From: Buddleja alternifolia
Taxonomy: Eukaryota; Streptophyta; Magnoliopsida; Lamiales; Scrophulariaceae
Assembly (NCBI GenBank): GCA_019426215.1
Contig: CM033393.1
Location: 10,760,046-10,824,045, forward strand
Length of the DNA: 64,000 nucleotides
Direction of reading: 5' to 3'
The notes beneath the pieces were generated by a model. That model did no database searches. It saw only the letters and a list, made by a program, of their open reading frames with translations, and had not been told where the DNA came from. This document shows positions 23,131 to 34,048 of this stretch, in pieces. The position numbers and the translations under genes are program-made. The first letter of the stretch is position 1. Every line of letters starts with the position of its first letter.

Positions 23131-25051
23131 TGACACGCTAAAAGCTAACGTGCTATAATAGCAAGTGCACTAGTCGTGTGTAGTAATAAAAGTGGACGAG
23201 AAGTCCGGATTGTCGAACCACAAGGACTTGAATTCTAGTTTAAGATTTTATAACAACAAAGATCAAAACAATAAAGGTAAAATGAGTGTGAAATGCGTAA
23301 GATAAGAACAAGGTTGAACAAATGATTTAAAACAAAATAGAAAGGGAGACTAAGGCACATGCTAGGTTCAAATTGATCAATTATACTTATAAAGATTCTC
23401 GTTGAAAGATTACGCTTATATTGTTATGGTGAGAGCTCCGAGGGTAGAGAATAACCGATGTCTCGCGTATAAACTCCTATGCTTAGATCGTGATTTCCCA
23501 AATATTCCTATCCGGAAATCTAACCACTAAACATGCATTAACGTACTAGAGTTCACTCGATTTGAATCGAACAACTTCACCCGGGAATCTTTACCTATGT
23601 CTAGGGCAATTCCTCATTAGTTGCGGGTCATGATGTGAATTTCTTGCACCCTAAGTTAATTTTCTCCCGAAATATCAACCTAGGCATAAGATTCTAATAT
23701 ATAGTGATCAAGTATATGCAAGATAAGTAAAAACACAAATTCACATCACATAACAATATAAGAATAACCTCAACAATCATCTATTATAAGTATATATCAC
23801 AATTTGACCTTACATGGCCTTAGTCTTATGAAATTAGTTCATAATAGAAAGTATGAAAAACAATAATGAGTAAATACACATATTCATAGACATGAATGAA
23901 AATGAAAAGGCTATAAAAACTCTCTCTAATTGAATGATGATGGATCTTGAAGTTGAGCCTTCAATTCCTAGCTTTCTCCTCTTAGAATGATGAAGAATGG
24001 TGATGAATGAAGCTTGAGGACTGATTCCTCTTCCTCCTCTCCTCTAAGAATCTGAAATTGATAGTGAATGATGAAGAGTATGGGTTCCCCCTCCTTTTAT
24101 AGCCAAAATTCCACTAAAGTATGCATTAAAAATTCCCATTAAAGTTCCCCAATGAGAATTCCACCTAAGGTGATGCTTAAAGTTTGGCTTTTAAGATTCC
24201 AACCAGCTAAAAAATGCTGAAATTTCGGCCATTAAGAATTCCACCAAGCATAACCATGTGAAAACTTCAACAAAACACATGCATGCTGCCATTTTCTTGC
24301 TTTCCAGCGCAGTCTTAGTATTTTCCTCATAAACGTCTCTCCACAGATCTCCAAATTAGGATGATTCAAGTCCCCATGTGAAGCTAACACATAGATCTAC
24401 AACTTTGCAGAAGGACATTTTGTCCAATTCGGTCTCTACGTATACCTAAATTACGTTTCAACATGGAGGTTGTTTCTGATTTGGCGCCCATAAAGTAAAT
24501 CTACCAAGAAACACACTTATGACAACCCCTCAACACATGTGCTGAATTATGGCCAAAAGTGATTCTTACCCATCATATAAGGCTGGAATTTAGGCTGAAA
24601 AAGGAGTAACATTCGGACTATCCATGCCTAGGCATGACTAGGAGGGCGTTGGGGCGTATCTTCGCACATGTACTTCTCTGTTCGGCGCAGCAATCGTATT
24701 TCCTTCACAATTATCTCTATAGACCTCCGATTTGGATGTTTCAAGTTCCCATTTGAAGCTAAGACATACATCTAAAACTTTGTAGAAGGAAACTTTGTCT
24801 AAGTCGGTCTCAAAATGTACGGAATTATCGCTCGAATGTGGTAGGAGATGCATAAACCGCCTAGGTGTTGAAAAACATGCTTGAACTTGTTTTGTACATC
24901 GTTTTTCTTCCCTTTTCTTCATGTATTCTCATTTATTACCTGTATTCACTTAACACACCTATTAAATGCAAATGTGACATGATTTAAGCAATAAGTGAAT
25001 CCAAATCATAAGAATTACGGTCTTAAAAACACGTAAAAACACCTCTTATCA
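23131..25051 (-). repeat. 5' LTR of D
   Basis: Nearly identical to 17129-19046, including the TATA box at 24094-24101 that would drive the gag-protease transcript. Confidence 0.93.
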
Positions 25052-25056
25052 ATAAA
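25052..25056. repeat. TSD of D, right copy (ataaa)
   Basis: Matches 17124-17128. Confidence 0.9.
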
Positions 25057-26518
25057 CAACGTAAAGTCCCTGATGACAAGGCGAACCTTCTACCTCCTAT
25101 GGGATAGGAGGAAAGGCACTAGAATGGTTTGACCCGTGACATCTAAAAAGGTTCTCAAGTCTAAGAAATATTGATTGGGCATCAATAGTGAATAAAGACT
25201 TGTGTGATGTAAGTTTCGACAGAGAAAGTGTCAGTCGTACACTATGGAAATGGTAGTGGGAACTTATATCATAGACATGTCAGTTGGACTGATATGTTCG
25301 AACACGGCTCGCATCAATTCATCACATGGGTATTCACTCATTGACAGTCAATGATGAAATTGATAAGTAGTGATAGGTACGTGTGTACCTCTGACCTGGG
25401 AAATCGAGTTGAAGATGTACTTGTGACATCAAGTCTATCATTAGAGTAGTTAGATTCAAATCACCTGTTGGTGGAATCGACCTCGAAGTGCGACTTGATG
25501 GGCAAGTAGCATTGTTAACTGATTTGCAATATGGAATTTATTCTCTCATAAGTGAATGAGTAAAATATCCTATGCGATCATGAATAAGTGATGATGAAAG
25601 TCTTTGGCCAAAGCATTTAAATACCTCGACTTATTATGAGCTTAGGCATATGGTCAAGTTATATGAGTTTGACTTTAAACCATGACTCTTACTTGACTGG
25701 GATATAAGAATAAAAGGTTTATACACGTACGATATTCACGGCGTAAAGGTATGGAATGATCCTATTCATTCATTCTCAATTGGGTTACGGTGTAAGCCAC
25801 GAGACTGGCTAGGTGTCACTCACACCCCTCTGGATTCCACCCAATTGCCTTTTGAGACGAACCTAAAGAGTCGCACTTAAAGGAAGTGCAAAAGGAAAAA
25901 CATGGGAAAAAGACTTGAGAGAAATTCACGGCATTGGGTGCCGTAATGAATTAATTAATTATTGGATAATTTAATTAATTAATTAAATTAATGAGATAAT
26001 TAATTTCTTGGAGAAATTGAATTATAAATTAATTAGGAATTGAATTAATTGGATTATCAATTTATTTGTTGGATAAATAAATTATCCGATTAATTAATTA
26101 GCAAGCAAGACGAAAGCCCGAAGGCTTCCGAGCCCACTAAGGGGCGGCCAAATAGACGCCTAAACAGGGCTCTTGCATGCTAGTGTTATTGTTTCATAAT
26201 GATATCAATATATCACAAGATGAAAAATAACATAAGGCAACTTACATAACTTTCTCTCTAAGAAAAAGTCTCTCACCTCTCTCTCTCTCTAGTCGTCTTT
26301 GACAAGGAAGAAATGAGGAGTTTTTCGCTTTTGATTCCGGCGTGATGAATTAGAGACATTGGCAAATTCGGCGTTAGAGAAAAGGATCACGTTCAGAAAT
26401 CAACATACGCGAGAACGGTAATTTTTCTATACACAATTAAACACGAGGATTAGAGATGATTCGGGCTTTGGGAATTAAATTTACTTTCCGCTGCATTTTA
26501 TTCGTATAATTCCCAAAA
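25052..26518 (+). repeat. 3' LTR of B, distal part
   Basis: Continues from 17128 after element D and aligns with 3610-4914 plus 10903-11069. The uninterrupted C target site is readable here near 26350. No coding content. Confidence 0.88.
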
Positions 26519-26523
26519 AAAAT
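26519..26523. repeat. TSD of B, right copy (aaaat)
   Basis: Matches 3470-3474. It follows directly on the decayed end of the B 3' LTR (cccaaaa where the 5' LTR has cgcaaca). Confidence 0.83.
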
Positions 26524-28100
26524 GTAGACGCTTGTCTGAGCGTTTACTTGAAAAATGTTTTGATAAAGTTAACTTAGACTAGGTTTAAGCGTTCAGTTCT
26601 TTAATCAGGGTTAGCACAACGGAATAATTTTAGAGTCACAAGTTGTTTCTTAGTTGCTTAGCGTTTGATTGTGTTTTACTTAATCAATTTATGCAATGAG
26701 ATGATAACACAATATTTGTAAGGTTCGTTGGATGATGTAATCCCAACTACGTCCTTCTTTTTCTTGATCACTTGGGGGCAATCCACTAAAATAATTCTCA
26801 AAGAATCACACAGAATGTTCTACAATTTAGGGACTTAGGAAGAGATGGATATGGATGACTTGAGCTCCTTGGTCACACAAATTTCTGCTACAAGCCACTT
26901 CAATCCTTTACTTCTGGAAAGACGATCTCGAGCTCCTTGATCACACAGATTTCAGCTCTAATGAAGATCTTCTCCAAGATGGCCTTGAGCTCCTTGATCA
27001 CACAGACTTCAGCTCCAATAAAGACCTTTCTTCAACAAGCTTCTCTTACTCAAAAATACTGCTTGTGGAAGTCAACAATCTTTCTCACTCAGATAAAAGG
27101 TGTTGAGGGTTTATTGTAACAGGTTTGTTTGATGTTAGGAAGTTCAAACAACTTGGGATATCTCAGTAAGAATTTAGGTTTCTTCTTTGGAAGAGGTTTG
27201 AGATATCTGGTGACTGTCTGGAATGTATTTGAGAAGCTTGAAGGATCTTGACTATGGGGTTTGCAAGCTTTTCTCTCAAATTATTTCTCAGCTCTCTTTC
27301 ACATTTACGTCTTTTCACACTCGCACAGAGATAGCTGAAGGGTACTATTTATAGAGAATCTTGGGATTTGTCCATTGGACACAAGTCAGGCGCGTGTACC
27401 TCACGCAGAGCTTCAAATAGTCCATTTTCTGACATTCCTTAATTCCTGCTGATTCCAATTGGACAGGAGCAGGTTTGAATTCTGAAAAGCTGACAGTCTA
27501 GTTAAAAAAGGTGGCTTGTCCACAAGTCATACTGTCTTGTTTACATTTAATGCACTTATCAAGCATTTAATGCATTTTGAATTTATTTCCCGTTGAAAAT
27601 AAATGTCTGTTGGTGATTGCATTTAAGTCCTTGATAACTTGGGTTTTATCCTTCAGGTGAATCTGAAAGCTGGACGCTTGAGTGGCTGGGACGCTTGAGA
27701 CAGCTGAGCGCTTGAATCAGCTGAGTGCTTGAGTCGCTGAGAACAGTCCCTGGGATCAGTCGCTGAGAGAAGTCGCTGAGAGTAGTCGCTGAGATCAGTC
27801 GCTGAGAGCAGTCGCTGAGAGCTTGACTGAGCGCTCGGAACAAATCTTCATCTTTACTTTGACTTTGGACGCTGATCTTCAACTTCATCACTTAATAGAC
27901 TCACACAGAACTCTATTAGTGATTTGGTATCACAAACTTAGTCTAAAATCTATAAAGATAAAAATTACAAGCCTAACAAAATAAGTAGACTTCCAAACGC
28001 TTATGCAATATTTCTATGAAAGCATAAACTTACATTTTTGGGGTCTAACATAAAATTCTATCTTGTCATCATCAAAACATCTAACAAGAAATTCCTAACA
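26519..28100 (-). repeat. 3' LTR of E, proximal part
   Basis: Starts TGTTAGGAATTTC on the minus strand at 28100. It aligns with the 5' LTR at 30080-31857, with a TATA box at 27345-27353, and stops at the B insertion. The last five bases (26519-26523, aaaat) are the TSD of B. Confidence 0.87.
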
Positions 28101-29091
28101 ATTTTCCCCTTTTTGATGATGTCAAAACCTTAACTCTTTTATAGTTTAAGAGTTCAAAGAAAAGCCCAAAAATAATATAAGTTAGCGTTCGAAAGTTAGA
28201 TAAGTTAGCTAATGCTAGATTTGCTTTAACAAGATGTTTCAGCGATAAATCATTCAATCATGTATATGATTTATACTGAAACGATGCATACTTGCCTTTT
28301 CTTTCTATTCTCCTTAAACTGCTTTTCTTTCTCTTCTTCCCCCTTCTTGGCATCATCAAGGGAAGATTGCAGTTCAAGCGATACTCGCTAGAGGAGTAGG
28401 ACCAGTTGGTGTGGGGAAAAACTCAGCCACTTTTATCGACCGCTCAGCGTCCACCGTCGTATCCACGTCTGGACGGACAGTGTAAAACAATCTTCTAGCG
28501 ATTTCCACAGTCACATCCACGTCTGGACGGACAGTGAAAAATTCTCTAGCGATTTCCACCACTATTGATACCACTTGTAGATATCACTTGTTGATACGAC
28601 TTGTTGGTAAATCAACATCCAACTATGTTTGCCTCTAGTTCTCTATTTTTTTAAGTTTTTTTAATTTTTTTTAAAATATGTATGAATTTTATAAAAGTTT
28701 CTATTAAGTGTTGAAGGGAATGTGTTCAACGCTTAACATATACCATTTGTTGAAATGATATCACTTGTTGTAAGATTTATGTTGACGCTTGAAATTAAAT
28801 TCTTTTTATGTTTGAGCGTTCAACACATCATGCACAAATAACAATAAGCGTTGATGATCAATGCATATGAAAAATGGTTTTTGATCATTGACGCTTACAG
28901 ATATGTTCAAGTACAATTTTAAGGTTCCCCCTAAATTTGATAACTCGTAACAATTTTGAAAATGCTTTTAGACAATATAATAAAGTGAATTACCCCTACA
29001 TTATATGTCTAATGAAAATACGATGCATAATGATTAAGTGTTTAAATTATTCATACCTCGTTCTGGAATGAAGAACAGGATTTTTCATATC
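28101..29091 (-). other. Internal 3' region of E, with deletion scar and polypurine tract
   Basis: Just after gag, 29040-29100 holds a scar. On the minus strand, codons for NPVLHSRT from RNase H follow the gag end directly, and then a sequence like the last bases of pol. The rest has no coding sign. Two short repeats containing GTCCAGACGTGGA-like segments lie at 28450-28540 and are shared with C. The polypurine tract before the 3' LTR (28101-28115) reads AAAAAGGGGAAAAT on the minus strand. Confidence 0.75.
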
Positions 29092-29880
29092 TTAGAATTT
29101 CTTAACCAATAAATCCATTTCCTTTTCCTCACTCGATTCTGCCGCTTCCGCCTCACTGACTGATTTTCTCTTGCCCTTGATAATAGCGATTAATGCTTCG
29201 AAATCAGTTGAGGTGTCGCTGAGTGCACCCAATTCGAATTCAAAAATCCTTAGCTCCGAAAACACATGCTCTGGAGGTAGAATTTCCAACATCTGTGATT
29301 CTCTCATAGCAGTTGTCTTTATCAAAAATCCACTGGGAAGACTTCTGAAAATCTTGTTGAACATTTCCTTGTTGGTCAATTCCAGGCCTAGTGACACTAA
29401 CTCTATAATAAGCGAAGTGAATCTCGCGTCTAATTGTTCTAGCGTCTCATTGGGCTGCATCTTAAAACCATTAAATCTTTCCTTGGCAATAGAAAGTTTG
29501 TTTTCCTTCATTTGTGCTGAGCCACCACATATTATAGCTAACTTATCCCATATTTCCTTAGTCGTATTACATGACTTGACCTTGTTGCATAAGTTGTCAT
29601 TGTCACCTATGGCTGTATATAGAGCGTTCCTCCTAACATTGTCCAAATTAGCTCTTCGACGCTCATCTGGGGACCATTCATGTTTAGGTTTCTCTACATA
29701 ATCGTCAGGTGTTGCTTCTGTAGCTCCAGGCGCTCTGGTGGTGACTTTGAGAATTTGAATCGGACCATCTGAAATGATATCACACATTTCATCATCACAC
29801 GAACACAAATAAGTAAACGCTTTGACCTTCCATGAGTCATAATCTGACTCGGTCAACTTAGGAACTCTAGCGAATACCAT
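29092..29880 (-). CDS. Gag of non-autonomous element E, no zinc knuckle
   Basis: An intact 262-residue frame from the ATG at 29878-29880, homologous to the gags of C and F (shared ESDYDSWKVKAF start, DNDNLCNK, KEIWDKLA, NKLSIA, ETLEQLDARF). It has the copia capsid-type core but stops at VKKF, before the basic region and CCHC knuckle seen in F. The conserved frame suggests it was kept as a coding sequence while pol was lost. It may form or join particles built by an F-type relative (inference). Confidence 0.82.
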   Translation of the reverse strand: MVFARVPKLTESDYDSWKVKAFTYLCSCDDEMCDIISDGPIQILKVTTRAPGATEATPDDYVEKPKHEWSPDERRRANLDNVRRNALYTAIGDNDNLCNKVKSCNTTKEIWDKLAIICGGSAQMKENKLSIAKERFNGFKMQPNETLEQLDARFTSLIIELVSLGLELTNKEMFNKIFRSLPSGFLIKTTAMRESQMLEILPPEHVFSELRIFEFELGALSDTSTDFEALIAIIKGKRKSVSEAEAAESSEEKEMDLLVKKF

Positions 29881-29975
29881 GAAATTTTTTTATTTTTATT
29901 TTTTAAAGCAACTAAATTTTCAAGGGATCTGAACAAACAGTTATGCTTGGAAATTTAAAAATTTCAACTTCAATC

Positions 29976-29987
29976 GCTCTGATACCA
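29976..29987 (-). other. Primer binding site of E (initiator Met tRNA)
   Basis: Minus strand TGGTATCAGAGC, perfect match, two bases from the LTR end. Confidence 0.88.
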
Positions 29988-29989
29988 AT

Positions 29990-31857
29990 TGGTGGTCCTA
30001 AGTAGCATACGAAAGGGTCTAAAAGTGGGGGGGGGGGGGGTTCAATAGATCCTGAAGTCTTTTTCGACTTCAAAAATATTTCGTATTAAAATGTAGACGC
30101 TTGTCTGAGCGTTTACTTGAATACTATTTTGATAAAGTTAACTTAGACTAGGTTTAAGCGTTCAGTTCTTTAATCAGGGTTAGCACAGCGGAATAATTTT
30201 AGAGTCCTCTCTTTTTGAAAGCTTTAGCGTCACAAGTTGTTTCTTAGTTGCTTAGTGTTTGATTGTGTTTTACTTAATCAATTTATGCAATGAGATGTTA
30301 ACACAATATTTGTAAGGTTCGTTGGGTGATGTAATCCCAACTACGTCCTTATTCTCCTTGATCACTTGGAGGCAATCCACTAAAATGATTCTCAAAGAAT
30401 CACACAGAATCTTCTACAATTTAGGGACAAAGGAAGAGATGAATATGGATGACTTGAGCTCCTTGGTCACACAGATTTCTGCTACAAGCCACTTCAATCC
30501 TCTACTTCTGGAAAGACGATCTCGAGCTCCTTGATCACACAGATTTCAGCTCCAATAAAGATCTTCTCCAAGATGGCCTTAAGCTCCTTGATCACACAGA
30601 CTTCAGCTCCAATAAAGACCTTTATTCAACAAGCTTCTCTTACTCAAAAATACTGCTTGTGGAAGTCAACAATCTTTCTCACTCAGATGAAAGGTGTTGA
30701 GGGTTTATTGTAACAGGTTTGTTTGATGTTGGGAAGTTCAAACAATTTGGGATATCTCAGTAAGAATTTAGGTTTCTTCTTTGGAAGAGATTTGAGATAT
30801 CTGGTGACTGTCTGGAATGTAGTTGAGAAGCTTGAAGGATTTTGACTATGGGGTTTGCAAGCTTTTCTCTCAAATTATTTCTCAACTCTCTTTCACATTT
30901 ACGTCTTTTCACACTCGCACAGAGATAGCTGAAGGGTACTATTTATAGAGAATCTTGGGATTTGTCCGTTGGACATAAGTCAGTCGCGTGTACCTCACGC
31001 AGAGCTTCAAATAGTCCCTTTTCTGACATTCCTTAATTTCTGCTGATTCCAATTGGACTGGAGCAGGTTTGAATTCTGAAAAGCTGACAGTCTAGTCAAA
31101 AAAGGTGATGTCCATAAGTCATACTGTCTTGTTTACATTTAATGCACTTATCAAGCATTTAATGCATTTTGAATTTATTTCCCGTTGGAAATAAATGTCC
31201 GTTGGTGATTGCATTTAAGTCATTGATAACTTGGGCTTTATCCTTCAGGTGAATCTGAAAGTGGACGCTTGAGTCGCTCGGACGCTTGAGACAGCTGAGC
31301 GCTTGAATCAACTGAGAGCTTGAGTCGCTAAGAACAGTCGCTGAGAGCAGTTGCTGAGATCAGTCGCTGAGAGCAGTCGCTGAGGTCCTTGATAACTTGG
31401 GCTTTATCCTTCAGGTGAATCTGAAAGTGGACGCTTGAGTCGCTCGGACGCTTGAGACAGCTGAGCGCTTGAATCAACTGAGAGCTTGAGTCGCTGAGAA
31501 CAGTCGCTGAGAGCTGTTGCTGAGATCAGTCGCTGAGAGCTGTTGCTGAGATCAGTCGCTGAGAGTAGTCGCTGAGAGTTTGACTGAGCGCTCGGAACAA
31601 ATCGTCATCTTTACTTTGACTTTGGACACTGATCTTCAACTTCATCACTTAATAGACTCACACAGAACTCTATTAGTGATTTGGTATCACAAACTTAGTC
31701 TAAAATCTATAAAGATAAAAATTACAAGCCTAATAAAATAAGTAAACTTCCAAACGCTTATTCAATATTTCTATGAAAGCATAAACTTTCATTTTTGGGG
31801 TCTAACATAAAATCCTATCTTGTCATCATCAAAACATCTAACATGAAATTCCTAACA
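29990..31857 (-). repeat. 5' LTR of element E
   Basis: Starts TGTTAGGAATTTCATG on the minus strand at 31857 and ends at 29990 beside the primer site. It contains a TATA box (30939-30947), a 14-base C tract (G on plus, 30027-30040), and an internal tandem duplication of about 166 bp (31223-31388, repeated from 31389) made largely of CAGCGACT-type units. The 3' LTR lacks the second copy. Confidence 0.87.
30939..30947 (-). promoter_or_regulatory. TATA box in E 5' LTR
   Basis: Minus strand TATAAATAG, in the same context as in both LTRs of C (5678-5686, 9686-9694). Confidence 0.65.
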
Positions 31858-31862
31858 GGGTG
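31858..31862. repeat. TSD of E, right copy (gggtg)
   Basis: Identical to 3369-3373. Confidence 0.85.
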
Positions 31863-32789
31863 TATAGTAATATCCTTGATTATAATAGTAATCATAATCA
31901 TAATAATAGTCATAATCATAATTATCATAGTAGCAATAATATGATCTAGACCATTGCGGATATTGACGCTGGTATTTCCTGGGCACTGGCTTGGGGTGCA
32001 CTTTTGGTGCTAGATGCTTAGCGCTTGATTCACAGTGGTCAGGTTTATCCTTAGCATTTTGAGCATTTGGATGAACCCGTCTTTGTGAATCGTTTGCTTT
32101 CGCTTTTCCCTTGCCTGAGTCAGCTTTAGCTTTCTCATTTGGCCTCGTATCATTATCGCTTTGTTCATTTAGCGTTTGTCTTTGTGAACCTTTCTCAACA
32201 AAGAAAACATCCTTTCCTTTGTTGTTTGCCATAACATTAGATTTGTTTGGTTGCTTACCGAATTCTTTGCATCCTAAACTGGTCTTTCACCAAACATTCT
32301 TGTTACCTCAGTCACATTATCCAACTTTCTTGAAGCTTTTGATAATGATGAGATGAGTTGCTCCGATTTGGCAAGTCTAGCGATCAGATTAGCTTCTCTC
32401 TTGACTTTTATATCAAGATCGCTTTTCAATTGAGTAATCTCATTCTCAAGTGATTGGTTCTTCTCAATGCAATGTTGTTGAACTTTCAACTCTGTTTTGA
32501 GCGTTACTTTATCACTTTTGAGTGACGAAATAATAGCGAGGTCATTTTGATATATTTTGGCGGCATCTTGACAATTTTTATTATATTCATTAACTTTGTC
32601 AAGTAATTCATCATAAGAAAGAGGATGAGATAATTCAGTGGTTACCTCTGGTAGCGAGTTATAAGATGCTTCATCATCTCTTGCCATGAGACAAATCAAC
32701 GCTGAGTCACTTGTTGGCTCATCATCACTACTTTCATTTGATGATTCCAGATCCTCTTCAGGTGCGGAGAATGGTTCAGATTCCGCTAG
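31858..32789 (-). pseudogene. Post-gag linker of F: acidic region, coiled coil, Lys-rich and Tyr/Asp-rich tail
   Basis: This continues the gag frame past the TAG at 32790. First comes an acidic Ser/Glu stretch. Next is a heptad-like segment (about 32300-32620) rich in Leu, Lys and Glu that should form a coiled coil. After a stop at 32274 and a frameshift before 32232 come a Lys/Ala-rich segment and a run dominated by Tyr and Asp (about 31860-31950). The Tyr-rich run is cut by the E insertion at 31858 and continues on the far side at 3373. I know no function for this part. It occupies the place between capsid and protease in long copia polyproteins. Confidence 0.7.
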
Positions 32790-33920
32790 CTAACCTTGTT
32801 GGCGAAGGTTTCTCCTGAATTGGTTTCTATCCGCATAGTCTTGCCTTGTGGGTTTAGACACATTTGGATAAGGGCAATTTACCTGGTAGTGCCCTGGTTT
32901 CCTGCAATTATAACACAAATTAGTTTTCATTTTCTGTTCATTGGTTAATCGCTTTGAACCAACTGGTGCTGAGAGATTCTGAGTAGGAGTTGTAGGCGTT
33001 TGGTAAGGAACTGGCGCTACTGGTTGAGGTGCAAAATATACTTGTGCTTGATACTGAGGCGCTGGTGCAGGGGGAGGAGTTTTAAATGAAGTTTTTTCAA
33101 TACAATTTCTCTTTTCATATCTTAGAAATTTCTTGAATTTCTTAACCAATAAAGCCATCTCTTTTTCTTCATTGGATTCCGTCACTTTCACCTCATTAAC
33201 TGCTTTACCCTTACTCTTAGTGGTAGCGATTAAGGCTCCTGATTCAGTCAATGTGTCACTGACTTCACCTAATTCGAACTCAAATGCCTTTAATTCTGAA
33301 AACATATGTTCTGGAGTAAGAGTCTCCAAAGTCTGTGATTCTCTCATAGCAACAGTCTTAATCAAATACTTGCTCAGAAGACTTCTGAAAATCTTATTAA
33401 CCATTTCCTTGTTGGTCAACTCTTTATCCAATGATGCTAACTCTGTAATGAGCAAAGTAAACCTTGCGTCCAATTGTTCTTGAGTCTCGTTGGGTTGTAT
33501 CTTAAAATGTTCAAATCTTTGCATGGCTATGGAGAGCTTATTCTTCTTCATCTGTGCTGAACCTTTACACACTATAGCCAACTTATCCCATATTTCTTTG
33601 GAAGTTTTGCATTGCTTCATCTTGTTAAACAATGCGTCATTGTCTCCTAATGCTTAGTAAAGTGCACTTCATCCAACATTATCTAGATTTGCTCTTTTTC
33701 GATCATCTGGCGTCCATTCTAACTTGGGTTTCTCGACATATCCATCTAGAGTGGCTTCATCGGCTCCAGGTGCTCGAGTTATCACTTTCATGATCTTAAT
33801 GGGGCCATCTGAAATTACATCACACATTTCATTATCGCATGAACATAAATACGCGAATGCTCTAAGTTTCCAAGAATCATAGTTTGACTCTACCAACTTA
33901 GACATTTTGTTAAAAGCCAT
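32790..33920 (-). pseudogene. Copia gag of element F, with zinc knuckle
   Basis: Gag forms the virus-like particle that packages retrotransposon RNA. The ATG at 33918-33920 opens a frame with an ESNYDSWK segment near the N terminus, a copia gag core (the UBN2-type family), a Pro/Gln-rich stretch and a CCHC knuckle, CYNCRKPGHYQVNC, near the C terminus. Two in-frame stops lie close together near 33655-33671, and another TAG ends the segment at 32790. The frame resumes in phase beyond each stop, so these are point mutations rather than true ends. It is homologous to the gags of C and E, which stop before the knuckle. A GA-rich microsatellite precedes the start (33934-33955). Confidence 0.85.
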
Positions 33921-34034
33921 AATGAGATGTTTTGAGAGAGAGACAGAGAGAGAGATTTAAAGCGACTAAGTTTTAGAAAAATAGATCTAAACAAGCAGTT
34001 ACGCTCGGAAACGCTTTAGGTTTCAACTTCAACC

Positions 34035-34046
34035 GCTCTGATACCA
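34035..34046 (-). other. Primer binding site of F (initiator Met tRNA)
   Basis: Minus strand reads TGGTATCAGAGC, the classic complement of the 3' end of plant initiator Met tRNA, two bases inside the LTR end. Confidence 0.9.
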
Positions 34047-34048
34047 CT

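Larger units (their letters stand above)
17129..25051 (-). mobile_element. Element D: Athila-type Ty3/gypsy derivative coding only gag-protease
   Basis: Minus-strand order: 5' LTR (23131-25051), tRNA-Asp primer site (23107-23124), gag-protease (20689-22971), noncoding 3' region, polypurine tract (19047-19060), 3' LTR (17129-19046). The TSD ataaa is at 17124-17128 and 25052-25056. The LTRs are about 1.92 kb, and by eye I found only about four small differences, so insertion is recent. No reverse transcriptase, RNase H or integrase is present. It inserted in the B 3' LTR. Confidence 0.93.
3475..26518 (+). mobile_element. Element B: Ty1/copia retrotransposon, full-length, interrupted twice
   Basis: Plus-strand order: 5' LTR (3475-4914 and 10903-11069), degenerate Met primer site, long leader, one gag-pol frame (13029-16973), polypurine tract, 3' LTR (16989-17128 and 25052-26518). 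The TSD aaaat is at 3470-3474 and 26519-26523. Both LTRs are themselves interrupted, the 5' one by C and the 3' one by D. The unrelated LTR and gag sequences show it is a different copia family from C, E and F. The gag-pol frame has four nonsense mutations and a mutated protease site, so it is inactive. Confidence 0.9.
3374..31857 (-). mobile_element. Element E: gag-only, non-autonomous copia-type LTR element, interrupted by B
   Basis: Minus-strand order: 5' LTR (29990-31857), initiator-Met primer site, gag (29092-29880), about 1 kb without pol, polypurine tract, 3' LTR (26519-28100 continuing at 3374-3474 across element B). The TSD gggtg flanks it at 3369-3373 and 31858-31862 and restores the F polyprotein when removed. 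It has the same LTR ends, primer site and gag as F and C. It resembles the class called TR-GAG, terminal-repeat elements that encode only gag (established term, assignment inferred). Confidence 0.88.

Noticed and set aside
31223..31590. Regular short repeats resembling an array
   Set aside because: Tandem minisatellite units without spacers in a plant LTR, not CRISPR.
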